64,000 bases of DNA from Halomonas fontilapidosi (GCF_014192285.1 NZ_JACHXQ010000001.1:1-64000), one strand, 5' to 3'; numbered from the stretch's first letter, positions 39,339-48,720 are shown. Notes: a model not told the origin generated them from the sequence alone. Numbers and translations: made by a program.

Positions 39339-40279
39339 TCGATCTGATCCACGTCTCCAAGCGCTTCGGCGCCGCCGCCGCAGTGAACGATATCTCGCTA
39401 AGCATTGCCGAGGGTGAGCTCTGCGTGCTGGTGGGGACCTCGGGCTGCGGCAAGTCGACCACGCTGCGCATGATCAACCGGCTGATCGAGCACAGTGAAG
39501 GCGAGATCCATATCGATGGCCAGCAGATCCGCCGTTTCCGCGAGGAGGCGCTGCGTCGTCGCATGGGCTATGCGATCCAGAGCACGGGACTCTTTCCCCA
39601 CTGGACGGTGGCCCGCAATATCGGCCTGGTGCCGCGGTTGCTCAAGTGGCCGGCTGCGCAAGTCCAGGCGCGCGTCGAGGAGCTGATGGAACTGCTGGGG
39701 CTTAGCATGGAGCAATTCGCCGGCAAGTACCCCCATCAGCTCTCCGGCGGCCAGGCCCAGCGCGTGGGCGTCGCCCGGGCCCTGGCGGCCGACCCGGATA
39801 TCCTGCTGATGGACGAGCCCTTCGGCGCGCTGGATCCCATCACCCGGGAAAGCCTTCAGGACGAGCTGCGCGAGCTGCAGGCTCGACTGCACAAGACCAT
39901 CGTCTTCGTCACCCACGACATGGACGAGGCGTTGCGGCTGGCCGATCATCTGGTGGTAATGCATCAGGGGCGCATCGTGCAGCAGGGGCGGCCCCTCGAG
40001 CTGCTGCGCGAACCGGCCGACGACTTCGTCGAGTCGCTGCTCGGCGGCGAGGATCGCGGCCTGAAGGAGGCGGCGCTGCTGCCCGTCAGCCAGCGGATGC
40101 GCCCGCTGAGCCCCCGGCTGCTGGCGCGTGAGCGGATCGGCCAGCATGCTAGCCTGCGCGAGGCGCTATCGCTGATGCTGTGGCGCCATGCCGAACGCCT
40201 GACCGTGGTCGACGATGCCGACATGCCGGTCGGCGAACTCTCGCTGCGCCGGCTGGTGGGAGAGCGTAGCGATGACTGA
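39335..40279 (+). CDS. yehX: ABC ATPase, YehX/OpuCA-type
   Basis: A 314-residue ATPase driving osmoprotectant uptake. Walker A GTSGCGKST (about 33-41), Q-loop in YAIQSTGLFPHWTV, signature LSGGQAQRVG, Walker B ILLMDEPFGALDP and switch His in VTHDMDEA are intact. The C-terminal extension after residue 240 is a shortened CBS-like region. It starts inside the yehY stop and overlaps the second permease by 8 bases. Confidence 0.92.
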   Translation: MIDLIHVSKRFGAAAAVNDISLSIAEGELCVLVGTSGCGKSTTLRMINRLIEHSEGEIHIDGQQIRRFREEALRRRMGYAIQSTGLFPHWTVARNIGLVPRLLKWPAAQVQARVEELMELLGLSMEQFAGKYPHQLSGGQAQRVGVARALAADPDILLMDEPFGALDPITRESLQDELRELQARLHKTIVFVTHDMDEALRLADHLVVMHQGRIVQQGRPLELLREPADDFVESLLGGEDRGLKEAALLPVSQRMRPLSPRLLARERIGQHASLREALSLMLWRHAERLTVVDDADMPVGELSLRRLVGERSDD

Positions 40280-41000
40280 TCCGCGTCGCTGGCTGGTGCC
40301 AATGGTCTGGCTGGCGCTGCTGCTGGCCGCCACCCTGGGCATGGGGCAACTGGAAGGGCTGTTCCGCTGGCTCGAGTCCGACAGCCGCCAGGTGATCTAT
40401 GCGCGTGCCGATTTCCTAACCCTGTTGGGCCGTCACCTGCTGGTGGTCAGCGTGGCCGCCGCCTTGGCCATCCTGATCGGCGTGGGCGCCGCCATCGCTG
40501 CGACGCGCCCTTGGGGGCGTGATTTTCTGCCGTTGGTCAGCCAGCTGGCCTCCATTGGCCAGACCTTCCCGCCGGTGGCGGTGCTGGCGCTGGCGGTGCC
40601 GGTGCTGGGCTTTGGAACTCTGCCGATCATCGTGGCGCTGCTGCTCTATGGCCTCTTGCCGATCGTGCGCAACACCCTGGCCGGCCTGGCGGGTATCGAG
40701 GCAGGTGTGATGGAGGCGGCGCGCGGCATGGGCATGAGTCGCGGCCAGATACTGCGCCAGGTGGAGCTGCCGCTGGCCGCGCCGGTGATCCTTGCCGGGA
40801 TTCGTACCTCGGTGACCATCAACATTGCCACGGCGGCCATTGGCGCTACCGTGGGGGCGAGCAACCTGGGCGATCCGATCATCTCGGGAATCGTCAATGG
40901 CAACACCGCCTATGTGGTCCAGGGGGCACTGCTGATCGGCCTGCTGGCCATCAGTGTCGACAGCCTGTTCAGTCGTCTGCCGATGTCAGGCGCGCGCTGA
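40272..41000 (+). CDS. yehW: ABC permease, YehW-type
   Basis: A 242-residue permease with one extra N-terminal helix and the five-helix BPD_transp_1 core; the EAA loop reads AGIEAGVMEAARGMGMS. It pairs with YehY to form the membrane pore. The ATG at 40272 overlaps the ATPase gene by 8 bases and gives the expected N-terminal length. Last gene of the operon. Confidence 0.9.
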   Translation: MTDPRRWLVPMVWLALLLAATLGMGQLEGLFRWLESDSRQVIYARADFLTLLGRHLLVVSVAAALAILIGVGAAIAATRPWGRDFLPLVSQLASIGQTFPPVAVLALAVPVLGFGTLPIIVALLLYGLLPIVRNTLAGLAGIEAGVMEAARGMGMSRGQILRQVELPLAAPVILAGIRTSVTINIATAAIGATVGASNLGDPIISGIVNGNTAYVVQGALLIGLLAISVDSLFSRLPMSGAR

Positions 41001-41058
41001 TCGGTCATTCCACGATGATGCCGATTTCCGACCTTTCGGGGCTACCCAATCCAGCCAG

Positions 41059-41074
41059 TTTACGTTAACGTCAA
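41059..41074. promoter_or_regulatory. LiuR-like palindromic operator upstream of bkdA1
   Basis: TTTACGTTAACGTCAA is a 16-bp palindrome with a perfect core ACGTTAACGT and one mismatched pair. It resembles the operator I recall for LiuR, a MerR-family regulator of branched-chain amino acid catabolism in Gammaproteobacteria. It lies 93 bases before bkdA1. The regulator gene is not in the window. Confidence 0.5.
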
Positions 41075-41166
41075 GCCTGTTGCGTTGACCGGTCTCGGGG
41101 CGACCCCCTGGCGAACCGGAACATTAAAGACAACACTGCCCTCAAAAGGGGCACAGGATCACGACG

Positions 41167-42381
41167 ATGACAACAACACCGGATATCCACGAGCCGACCT
41201 TCCTGGCCGGTGACGAGTTCAGCATCCCCACCTTCCGCCTGCTCAAGCAGGATGGCTCCCTCCATGAGGGCGCCAAGGCACCCGACCTCGAGCATGACAA
41301 GGCCCTGGCGATCTATCGCGCCATGGTGGCCACGCGCGTGCTCGATGAGCGGATGCTGGCCGCCCAGCGGCAGGGACGACTCTCCTTCTACATGCAGTGT
41401 ACCGGCGAGGAAGCCGCCGTGGTCGGCGCCACGGCCGCGCTGGATGATGCCGACATGATCATGGCGCAGTATCGCGAGCAGGGCGCGCTGGTCTATCGCG
41501 GCTTCACCTTCGACGAGTTCATGAACCAGCTGTTCGGCAACGAGCTGGACTATGGCAAGGGCCGCCAGATGCCGATCCACTACGGGTCGCGCAAGCTGCA
41601 CTACATGACCATCTCGTCGCCGCTGGGTACGCAGATTCCCCAGGCCACCGGCTACGCCTATGGCCAGAAACTGGCCGGTGACGGGCAGTGCACCACGGTC
41701 TTCTTCGGCGAGGGGGCGGCCTCCGAGGGCGACTTCCATGCGGCGCTGAACATGGCGGCGGTGCACGAGGTGCCGGTGATCTTCTTCTGCCGCAACAACG
41801 GCTATGCGATCTCCACCCCGTCCATCGAGCAGTTTGCCGCGGATGGCGTGGCGCCCCGGGCCTTCGGCTATCGCATGCACGTGATACGCGTCGATGGCAA
41901 CGACATCCTGGCGGTCTACGCCGCCACCCGGGAGGCGCGCCGGATTGCCGTTGAGCATAATCAGCCGGTGCTGATCGAGGCCATGAGCTATCGCCTGGCC
42001 GCGCACTCCTCCTCGGACGACCCTTCCGGCTATCGCTCGAAGAAGGAGGAGGAGGCCTGGCGCGAGAAGGACCCCATCCTGCGCATGCAGCGCTGGCTGA
42101 TCGACCTGGGCTGGTGGAGCGAAGACGAGGAGAAGGCCCTTCAGGAGAGCCTGCGCCGCGAGGTGCTGGAGACCATGAAGCGCGCCGAGAAGCGCCCGCC
42201 GCCGCCGCTCGACAGCCTGGTGACCGATGTCTACGCCGACGTCACGCCGGAGCTGCAACGCCAGCTCGATGCGCTGAAGCGCCACATTCGTCAGTATCCG
42301 GAGGCCTACCCGAAGGGAGCGCGCTCCCTCGATCCGGACGTGCGTGCCGGGGACGACGCCGCTGCCAAGGGAGGGGAGTGA
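41167..42381 (+). CDS. bkdA1: Branched-chain 2-oxoacid dehydrogenase E1 component, alpha subunit
   Basis: Thiamine-diphosphate enzyme subunit that decarboxylates the 2-oxo acids of Val, Leu and Ile. The 404-residue protein has the ThDP/Mg motif [17 protein letters not shown]...CRNN (181-211). The loop [17 protein letters not shown] (280-296) corresponds to the phosphorylation loop of the mitochondrial enzyme, and Ser291 in YRS aligns with the main regulatory serine there. This E1-alpha type (rather than PdhA) is supported by the N-terminal extension and neighbouring genes. First gene of bkdA1-bkdA2-bkdB-kinase. Confidence 0.9.
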   Translation: MTTTPDIHEPTFLAGDEFSIPTFRLLKQDGSLHEGAKAPDLEHDKALAIYRAMVATRVLDERMLAAQRQGRLSFYMQCTGEEAAVVGATAALDDADMIMAQYREQGALVYRGFTFDEFMNQLFGNELDYGKGRQMPIHYGSRKLHYMTISSPLGTQIPQATGYAYGQKLAGDGQCTTVFFGEGAASEGDFHAALNMAAVHEVPVIFFCRNNGYAISTPSIEQFAADGVAPRAFGYRMHVIRVDGNDILAVYAATREARRIAVEHNQPVLIEAMSYRLAAHSSSDDPSGYRSKKEEEAWREKDPILRMQRWLIDLGWWSEDEEKALQESLRREVLETMKRAEKRPPPPLDSLVTDVYADVTPELQRQLDALKRHIRQYPEAYPKGARSLDPDVRAGDDAAAKGGE

Positions 42382-42382
42382 C

Positions 42383-43360
42383 ATGCCGACCATGAACATG
42401 CTGCAGGCCATCAACAACGCCTTGGATACGGCCATGGGCGAGGATGACAAGGTGCTCTGCTTCGGCGAGGACGTGGGCAGCTTCGGCGGCGTCTTCCGTG
42501 CCACCAGTCACCTGCAGGAGAAGTTCGGCCGCGCGCGCTGTTTCAACACGCCGCTGGTGGAGCAGGGCATCATCGGCTTCGCCAATGGCCTGGCTGCCCA
42601 GGGCTCGGTGCCGGTCGCCGAGATCCAGTTCGCCGATTACATCTTTCCGGCCTTCGACCAGATCGTCAACGAGACAGCCAAGTTTCGCTACCGCTCCGGC
42701 GATCTCTTCAACGTCGGTGGCTTGACCATCCGTGCGCCCTTCGGTGGCGGTATCTCCGGCGGTCTTTACCACTCCCAGTCGCCCGAGGCCTATTTCGCGC
42801 ATACGCCGGGTCTCAAGATTGTGGTGCCCCGCGACCCCTACCAGGCCAAGGGGCTGCTGCTGGCCTCTATCCGCGACCCCGACCCGGTGATCTTCTTCGA
42901 GCCCAAGCGACTCTACCGGGCCTCCGTCGGCGAGGTGCCGGAGGAGGATTACCAGCTGCCCATCGGCGAGGCCGAGGTGACCAAGGAGGGGACCGACATC
43001 ACCCTGGTGGGCTGGGGAGCGCAGATGGAGGTGATCGAGCGCGCCGTGGAACTGGCCGAGAAGGACGGCATCTCCTGCGAGGTGATCGACCTGCGCAGCC
43101 TGCTGCCGTGGGACGTCGACACCGTGGCCGAGTCGGTGCTCAAGACCGGGCGGCTGGTGGTCACCCACGAGGCGCCGCGCACCGGAGGCTTTGCCGGCGA
43201 GATCGCCACGGCCATCCAGGAGCGCTGCTTCCTGTACCTGGAATCACCCATTGCCCGGGTGACCGGCCTGGATACGCCTTTCCCGCTGACGCTGGAGAAG
43301 GAGTACCTGCCGGATCACCTGAAGATCGTCGAGGCCATTCGCGCCAGTGTGAATTTCTGA
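42383..43360 (+). CDS. bkdA2: Branched-chain 2-oxoacid dehydrogenase E1 component, beta subunit
   Basis: A 325-residue transketolase-like subunit that forms the alpha2beta2 E1 with the preceding gene product. It shows the typical [42 protein letters not shown] and [10 protein letters not shown] motifs. The ATG at 42383, one base after the bkdA1 stop, has GGGAGGGGAG upstream; a start at 42344 inside bkdA1 is unlikely. Confidence 0.94.
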   Translation: MPTMNMLQAINNALDTAMGEDDKVLCFGEDVGSFGGVFRATSHLQEKFGRARCFNTPLVEQGIIGFANGLAAQGSVPVAEIQFADYIFPAFDQIVNETAKFRYRSGDLFNVGGLTIRAPFGGGISGGLYHSQSPEAYFAHTPGLKIVVPRDPYQAKGLLLASIRDPDPVIFFEPKRLYRASVGEVPEEDYQLPIGEAEVTKEGTDITLVGWGAQMEVIERAVELAEKDGISCEVIDLRSLLPWDVDTVAESVLKTGRLVVTHEAPRTGGFAGEIATAIQERCFLYLESPIARVTGLDTPFPLTLEKEYLPDHLKIVEAIRASVNF

Positions 43361-43389
43361 CGACCCGGCTTCAGGACAGGAGAGACAAG

Positions 43390-44976
43390 ATGACAGATTT
43401 CAAGCTGCCCGATATCGGCGAAGGTATCGTGGAGTGTGAGGTGGTGGAGTGGCGCGTTGCCGAAGGTGACGTCATCGAAGAGGACCAGCCGGTCGTCGAG
43501 GTGATGACCGACAAGGCGCTGGTCGAGATTACCGCCCCCGAGGCGGGACGTGTGACCCGCTTGCACGTGCCCAAGGGCGAGATCGCCAAGGTGCATGAGC
43601 CGCTGTTTGCCTATGAGGCCGAGGGCGACACCGCGGCCTCTCCGTCGCAGCCTGCCGATGACGCCCCGGCCGAAAGCCCCGCGGCGGCATCGACGGCACC
43701 GGCCAAGAGCGTCGCCAGCAAGGACTTTATCCTGCCGGACATCGGCGAGGGCATCGTCGAGTGCGAAGTGGTGGAGTGGCGCATCGCCGAGGGCGACGAC
43801 ATCGAGGAAGACCAGCCGGTCGTGGATGTGATGACCGACAAGGCAATGGTCGAGATTACCGCCCCCGAAGCGGGGCGCGTCACCCGACTGCACGTGGCCA
43901 AGGGCGAGATCGCCAAGGTCCATGCGCCGCTGTTTGCCTATGCGCCGGCGCATGCCGACGAGGAGGCCAGCGACGCGGCCGCGGCGCCGCCGGCTTCGAC
44001 CGAGGCGACACCGCACCCGGCCGCGGCGCCGTCGGCACCGGCTGAACGGACGTCGGGTCTTGGCCCGCATGGGCGGATTCCGGCGAGCCCCGCGGTGCGT
44101 CGGCTGCTGCGCGAGCATGGTCTGCGCCTCGAGCAGGTGCCGGGTTCCGGCAAGCAGGGGCGCGTGCTGAAGGAAGACGTCCAGGCCTTCCTCGAAGGCG
44201 GTGGCCCGAGTGCCGCGCAGGCACCCACGCAGGAGGCGGCACCCTCGGCTCGGGCGTCAACCGGCGAGGCGGAGGTGCGCGTCGAACCGCTGCGCGGGGT
44301 GCGTGCCGCCATGGCGCGTCAGATGGTGGCCTCGTCCTCGACGATCCCGCATTTCCAGTATGGCGAGGAACTCGATGTCACCGACCTGCTGGCGCTGCGT
44401 GAGCGCCTCAAGCCCGAGGCCCAGGCCTTTGAGGCGCGCCTGACGCTGATGCCGTTCTTCATGAAGGCCATGGCGCTGGCGATCCGCGACTTCCCGATCC
44501 TCAACAGCCGTCTCAACGAGGCCGGCAACGAGATCCACTACCTGCCGTCCTGCAATATCGGCATGGCGGTCGATGGCAAGGCGGGCCTGATGGTCCCCAA
44601 CGTCAAGGGGGTGGAGGGGCTGACCCTGCTGGAGATCGCCGGCGAGATCCAGCGGCTGACCCAAGAGGCCCGCGAGGGCAGGGTGGCATCGGCCGACCTG
44701 AAGGGCGGCACCATCAGCATCTCCAACATCGGCGCGCTGGGTGGGACCTATGCCGCCCCGATCATCAATGCCCCGGAAGTGGCCATCGTCGCCATTGGCA
44801 AGACCCAGTGGCTGCCGCGCTTCGACAGCAACGATGAGGTGGTGAAGCGGGCGATCATGACCGTCACCTGGGCGGGGGACCACCGCCTGATCGACGGCGG
44901 CACCATTGCCCGCTTCTGCAACACCTGGAAGGGCTATCTGGAGGCGCCCGAGACCATGCTTCTGCATCTAGGGTGA
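43390..44976 (+). CDS. bkdB: Dihydrolipoamide acyltransferase (E2) with two lipoyl domains
   Basis: A 528-residue core of the 2-oxoacid dehydrogenase complex. Domains: lipoyl 1 (about 2-76, Lys42 in MTDKAL), Ala/Pro linker, lipoyl 2 (about 111-185, Lys151 in MTDKAM), second linker, E1/E3-binding domain (about 229-268, IPASPAVRRLLREHG), and the trimeric catalytic domain ending with the active-site DHRLIDGG. Branched-chain E2s normally have one lipoyl domain, so the duplication is unusual. No lpd (E3) gene follows; E3 must come from elsewhere. GGAGAG precedes the ATG. Confidence 0.94.
   Translation: MTDFKLPDIGEGIVECEVVEWRVAEGDVIEEDQPVVEVMTDKALVEITAPEAGRVTRLHVPKGEIAKVHEPLFAYEAEGDTAASPSQPADDAPAESPAAASTAPAKSVASKDFILPDIGEGIVECEVVEWRIAEGDDIEEDQPVVDVMTDKAMVEITAPEAGRVTRLHVAKGEIAKVHAPLFAYAPAHADEEASDAAAAPPASTEATPHPAAAPSAPAERTSGLGPHGRIPASPAVRRLLREHGLRLEQVPGSGKQGRVLKEDVQAFLEGGGPSAAQAPTQEAAPSARASTGEAEVRVEPLRGVRAAMARQMVASSSTIPHFQYGEELDVTDLLALRERLKPEAQAFEARLTLMPFFMKAMALAIRDFPILNSRLNEAGNEIHYLPSCNIGMAVDGKAGLMVPNVKGVEGLTLLEIAGEIQRLTQEAREGRVASADLKGGTISISNIGALGGTYAAPIINAPEVAIVAIGKTQWLPRFDSNDEVVKRAIMTVTWAGDHRLIDGGTIARFCNTWKGYLEAPETMLLHLG
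43399..43614 (+). repeat. Lipoyl domain copy 1 of the bkdB tandem duplication
   Basis: Residues 4-75 of BkdB match residues 113-184 (DNA 43726-43941) at 65 of 72 positions. The high identity points to a recent intragenic duplication or to gene conversion between the copies. Confidence 0.9.
43726..43941 (+). repeat. Lipoyl domain copy 2 of the bkdB tandem duplication
   Basis: Second copy; differs from the first at seven residues only, none of them the lipoylated lysine or its DK neighbours. Confidence 0.9.
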
Positions 44977-44980
44977 TGCG

Positions 44981-46831
44981 ATGACCCAGGCGTCCCTGCA
45001 GCAGTTCTACATTCCGGAAGAGCAGTCGGTCTATCTGCTCAGCCATGACGACGCTCGCAAGCTCAGGTCGTGGGTGGCGCTGTGCCAGGAGCAGCTGGAA
45101 CAGTTGGGTTACCGGAACATCGAACTGATCGGCAAGGGCGCCTATGGCTTCGTCTTCGCCGGGCTCACCGCTGGCGTTTCCAGCCCACGCGAGCAGTACG
45201 TCTTCAAGTTCACGCGCGTCAACCTGCCCCAGCACCTCCAGGACCGCCTGGAGGAGGAAGCCTTCATGCTGGAGCAGGTCGACCACCCTCGTGTGCCCAA
45301 GCTGATCGCCTTCCAGCGGGTGCGCAGCCAGTCGATTCTGGTGATGCAGCGCGCACCGGGGTTCAACATGGAAGAGGTCTCGCTGCATGAGGGGCGGTTG
45401 TCGCCGCGCCTGGTGGTGCGCATCGCCGACCAGCTGGCGGATATCCTGCGCACCCTGCGCCGCGAGAGCGGGCCGGCCGGCAAGCCGGTCGTCCATGGCG
45501 ACATCAAGCCCTCCAACTTGGTCTTCGACGAAGGCTCCGAAACCATCGCGCTGATTGACTGGGGCTCCTCGGTGTTCGCCCAGCTCGATGCCAGCCTGCA
45601 GTTCGTGTCGACCAATGTCATGGAGCTGATGTCGGACAACCTTCAGCAGACCAACGCGCGGCTGGGGGATGTCTATTTCATCGGTGAGGAGCAGCTCAAC
45701 GGTGCGCTGTCGTCGCCGCGCTTCGACGAGCAGGGCGCAGCGGCCACCCTCTATGCCCTGGCCTCGGCCCAATCCTGTCGCTTTGGCCACCGCGCCATTC
45801 CCGCGACCTCCTTGGGACTGCCGATGGAATTCGCGCGCATGCTCGACGGCATGCTTGCTCCCGACCTACGAACCCGCCTGCGGGCCGGCGACCACTTCAT
45901 TCGCGAGATGCCGCGGCTGGGCCGCCTGGTGATGCTCGACCTGCCCGCGCCCCAGGAAGCCCCGCTGGTGCCGGTCTGGAGCCGGCCGGCCGCTGGCGAG
46001 ATCGATACCGTGGTCTACAGCTCGCGCAAGTCTTTCCTGCGTGAGGAGGGCGGACGCGAGACTCTCAATGACGTCAACGACGTTCAGCTCGATCGCTACT
46101 ACAAGAACTTCATGCAGAACATGGGCGAGACCGAGAAGGCTTTCCTGGCGGCGGTGAGCCGGCTCGGCAAGTATCCGGTGGTCGGTGGGCTGGCCGTGCG
46201 CTGGGAGGCCGAGGGGGTCTATATCGATACCTCGCTCAACCTGCACGACCCGGCTCGCCGCTCGGCCTTCATTGCCGCGGTCAACAACATGGTGACCCTG
46301 GCACGGGCGATTCACCGTCAAGGCATCTTCAAGAGCTGCCTGTTCAATGCCCGCGATACGCTGCATCTCGACCGCGAGAGTCCCGATCAGCCCTTCGAGG
46401 TCCTGCCCGACATGCGCCTGCACTATGAGCTCAGCGCCGTGCCCGAGCTCGAGGACCGCTCGCGTCTGCACAGCTACTTCGAGGATGGACCCGACCCCGA
46501 GGAGTTCCTGGTGCTGCCCGAGGCGATCATCGCCTCGCTGGAAGCCCTCAACGAGATCCACCACACCGGGATGATCATTTTCGAGGCGCTGCCCCATCAC
46601 CTCAAGATCCACAGCCACTACCGGCTGCTCGATCCCTCTCGAGAGGCTGAGTTCCGGGGCCGCCTGGATGACATTCTCAACGCGGTGGGGCTGATCGAGG
46701 GGCTTGGGGTGTCGGGCTTCATGAAGATGCCCTACAAGGACACCCGCTTCTTTGCGCATATCGAGCGCCAGCCGGAGCGCTTCTATCCTCGCGACCCCAG
46801 GGCTGTGCTCGAGCAAGCGGCCCGCGAGTAA
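44981..46831 (+). CDS. Hanks-type Ser/Thr protein kinase-like protein in the bkd operon
   Basis: A 616-residue soluble protein. The N-terminal half (about 45-320) is a protein kinase domain: glycine loop GKGAYG (51-56), candidate ATP-binding Lys76 (VFKF), catalytic loop HGDIKPSN with Asp174, and DWG (193-195) in place of DFG. These key residues suggest an active kinase. The second half (about 340-616) is a conserved-looking globular region I do not recognise, without membrane segment or PASTA repeats. The gene starts four bases after the bkdB stop, and its ribosome site AGGGTGA spans that stop, so expression is coupled to the BCKDH complex. A role in phosphorylating E1-alpha is inference. Confidence 0.85.
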   Translation: MTQASLQQFYIPEEQSVYLLSHDDARKLRSWVALCQEQLEQLGYRNIELIGKGAYGFVFAGLTAGVSSPREQYVFKFTRVNLPQHLQDRLEEEAFMLEQVDHPRVPKLIAFQRVRSQSILVMQRAPGFNMEEVSLHEGRLSPRLVVRIADQLADILRTLRRESGPAGKPVVHGDIKPSNLVFDEGSETIALIDWGSSVFAQLDASLQFVSTNVMELMSDNLQQTNARLGDVYFIGEEQLNGALSSPRFDEQGAAATLYALASAQSCRFGHRAIPATSLGLPMEFARMLDGMLAPDLRTRLRAGDHFIREMPRLGRLVMLDLPAPQEAPLVPVWSRPAAGEIDTVVYSSRKSFLREEGGRETLNDVNDVQLDRYYKNFMQNMGETEKAFLAAVSRLGKYPVVGGLAVRWEAEGVYIDTSLNLHDPARRSAFIAAVNNMVTLARAIHRQGIFKSCLFNARDTLHLDRESPDQPFEVLPDMRLHYELSAVPELEDRSRLHSYFEDGPDPEEFLVLPEAIIASLEALNEIHHTGMIIFEALPHHLKIHSHYRLLDPSREAEFRGRLDDILNAVGLIEGLGVSGFMKMPYKDTRFFAHIERQPERFYPRDPRAVLEQAARE

Positions 46832-46857
46832 CGCCGGGGTATTGCCCTGGTGACCCG

Positions 46858-47376
46858 TTACAGCGAGGCGGCAGAGCGCGCTGCCTGGTCATAGAGTCCG
46901 GACATGGCGCGCAACAGTCCCGCCAGGCGGCTTATCTCCTCGCGTTCGATGCCCATGGAAGAGAGCGAGTCGACCAGGCAGGCCTCGCGGATCTCGGCGT
47001 AGCGACTGCAAGCCTCCCGCCCGGATTCGGTGGTGCGGAAGAAGGTTTCCTTGCCCTGTTTCTCGCCGGCCACCAGCCCCAGGCGGCCCAGCTTCTTCAG
47101 CGCATAGGTCACCGTATGAGTATCCTCGACGTTGAGCACCAGGCAGATGTCTGCCTGGCGCTTGGCGCGCTCGCGATGATTGACGCTGTGCAGCACCAGG
47201 ACGTCCAGGGCGCCGAGCTCCGGATAGCCGCTGGCCGTCATGCAGCGCACCATCCAGCGGTCGAAGGCATGCCCGGCGATGATCAGGCCGAACTCGAACT
47301 CCGAGAGCTCCTGGCTGCTGCGCGACAGGTGTTCCGAGGAGACGATGGGGCCGCGAGGTGTCCGTGTGGGTGTCAC
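46858..47376 (-). CDS. MarR-family / winged-helix transcriptional regulator
   Basis: A 172-residue regulator with a winged helix-turn-helix: RQADICLVLNVEDTHTVTYALKKLGRLGLV as recognition region and GKETFFRTTESGREAC as wing. GTG at 47376 is preferred because AAGGAG lies six bases upstream; ATGs at 47394 or 47406 would add 6 or 10 residues. It follows the TRAP large permease gene on the same strand and is probably its cotranscribed regulator; the 20-bp palindrome upstream of dctP is a candidate operator (inference). Convergent with the kinase gene. Confidence 0.82.
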   Translation of the reverse strand: MTPTRTPRGPIVSSEHLSRSSQELSEFEFGLIIAGHAFDRWMVRCMTASGYPELGALDVLVLHSVNHRERAKRQADICLVLNVEDTHTVTYALKKLGRLGLVAGEKQGKETFFRTTESGREACSRYAEIREACLVDSLSSMGIEREEISRLAGLLRAMSGLYDQAARSAASL

Positions 47377-47408
47377 ATGCTGCTCCTTTTCCATGCCTGT
47401 GGTCATGA

Positions 47409-48704
47409 CTAGTTGCCCATCGCCTGTGGCAGCCAGGTAACGATGCCGGGAAAGAGGCTGATCAGCACCACGCCGAGCATCATCAGGAAGAAGAACGGCA
47501 TGGCCGCCCAGGCGATCGAGAGGATATTGCGTCCGGTCATGCCCTGCAGCACGAAGAGGTTGAAGCCAATCGGCGGGGTGATCTGCGACATTTCCACCAC
47601 GATGACCAGGTAGATGCCGAACCAGATCAGGTCGATGCCGGCGGCCTCGACCATGGGCAGCATGATTGAGGTGGTCAATACCACCACCGAGATGCCGTCC
47701 AGGAAGCAGCCCAGCAGGATGAACAGGAGCGTCAGCGCCGCGAGCAGCATCACCGGCGACAGTCCCAGGGTGCCGATCCAGGCGGCGAGTTCGCGGGGCA
47801 GGCCGGTGAAGCCCATGGCGGCAGTGAGGAAGGAGGCGCCGGCGAGAATGAAGGCGATCATGGTCGAGGTGCGTACCGCCCCGAGCAGAGCGTCGCGGAA
47901 CACGACACCGTCCATGGCGCCCTGGAAGCGGGCCAGCAGGAGCGATAGCACCACCCCCACGGCCGCTGCCTCGGTGGGCGAGGCCAGGCCGGCATAGATC
48001 GAACCGATGACCCCGACGATCAAGGCCAGCAGGGGAATCAGCCGGCGTGCCCGGCGCAGCTTCTCGCCCAGCGGCAGGCCGGTCTCGGCGGGGGGAATCT
48101 TGTCCGGAAAGCGCCAGGACCAAAGCATCAGGTAGCCGGCGAACAGCGAGATCAGCAGCAGGCCCGGGAAGATGCCGGCCATGAACAGCCGCGCGATCGA
48201 CTGGTCGGTGGCCACGCCGTAGACAATCAGGATGATCGAGGGCGGGATCAGCAGGCCCAGCGTCGCCGAGCCGGCCAGGGTACCGATGATCAGCTTCTCG
48301 TCATAGCCGCGGCGGGTGAGCTCGGGAATGGTCATCTTGCCCATGGTGGCGCAGGTGGCCGCCGAGGAGCCGGAGACGGCGGCAAACAGCCCGCAGCCGA
48401 CCACGTTGGTGTGCAGCAGGCGCCCGGGGATGCGCTGCATCCAGGGCGAGAGGCCGGTGAACATGTCATCGGCGAGCCGCGAGCGGAACAGTATCTCGCC
48501 CATCCAGATGAACATCGGCAGGGCGGTGAGTTCCCAGCTGTAGCTTTCTCCCCAGACGTTGGAGGCGAGCACGTCGCCAGTGGGCACCGAGGTGAACTGG
48601 GAGAGGCCCAGCCAGCCCAGCCCCAGCAGGGAGAACGCCACCCAGACGCCGCTGCCCAGCAGCAGCAGGAGGGTGACGAAGAGGACCGTCATCATCACGA
48701 GCAT
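47409..48704 (-). CDS. TRAP transporter large permease (DctM-type)
   Basis: A 431-residue polytopic membrane protein with the 12-helix DctM/SiaM layout. Typical stretches are the N-terminal hydrophobic region, GSSAATCATMGKMTIPEL, SATLGLLIPPSIILIVYG, and the C-terminal SQITPPIGFNLFVLQ. It is the transport subunit that couples uptake to the sodium gradient. It works with the small permease and binding protein encoded upstream on the same strand. GGGAG precedes the ATG. Confidence 0.95.
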   Translation of the reverse strand: MLVMMTVLFVTLLLLLGSGVWVAFSLLGLGWLGLSQFTSVPTGDVLASNVWGESYSWELTALPMFIWMGEILFRSRLADDMFTGLSPWMQRIPGRLLHTNVVGCGLFAAVSGSSAATCATMGKMTIPELTRRGYDEKLIIGTLAGSATLGLLIPPSIILIVYGVATDQSIARLFMAGIFPGLLLISLFAGYLMLWSWRFPDKIPPAETGLPLGEKLRRARRLIPLLALIVGVIGSIYAGLASPTEAAAVGVVLSLLLARFQGAMDGVVFRDALLGAVRTSTMIAFILAGASFLTAAMGFTGLPRELAAWIGTLGLSPVMLLAALTLLFILLGCFLDGISVVVLTTSIMLPMVEAAGIDLIWFGIYLVIVVEMSQITPPIGFNLFVLQGMTGRNILSIAWAAMPFFFLMMLGVVLISLFPGIVTWLPQAMGN

Positions 48705-48720
48705 GGTGCGTCTCCCGGGC

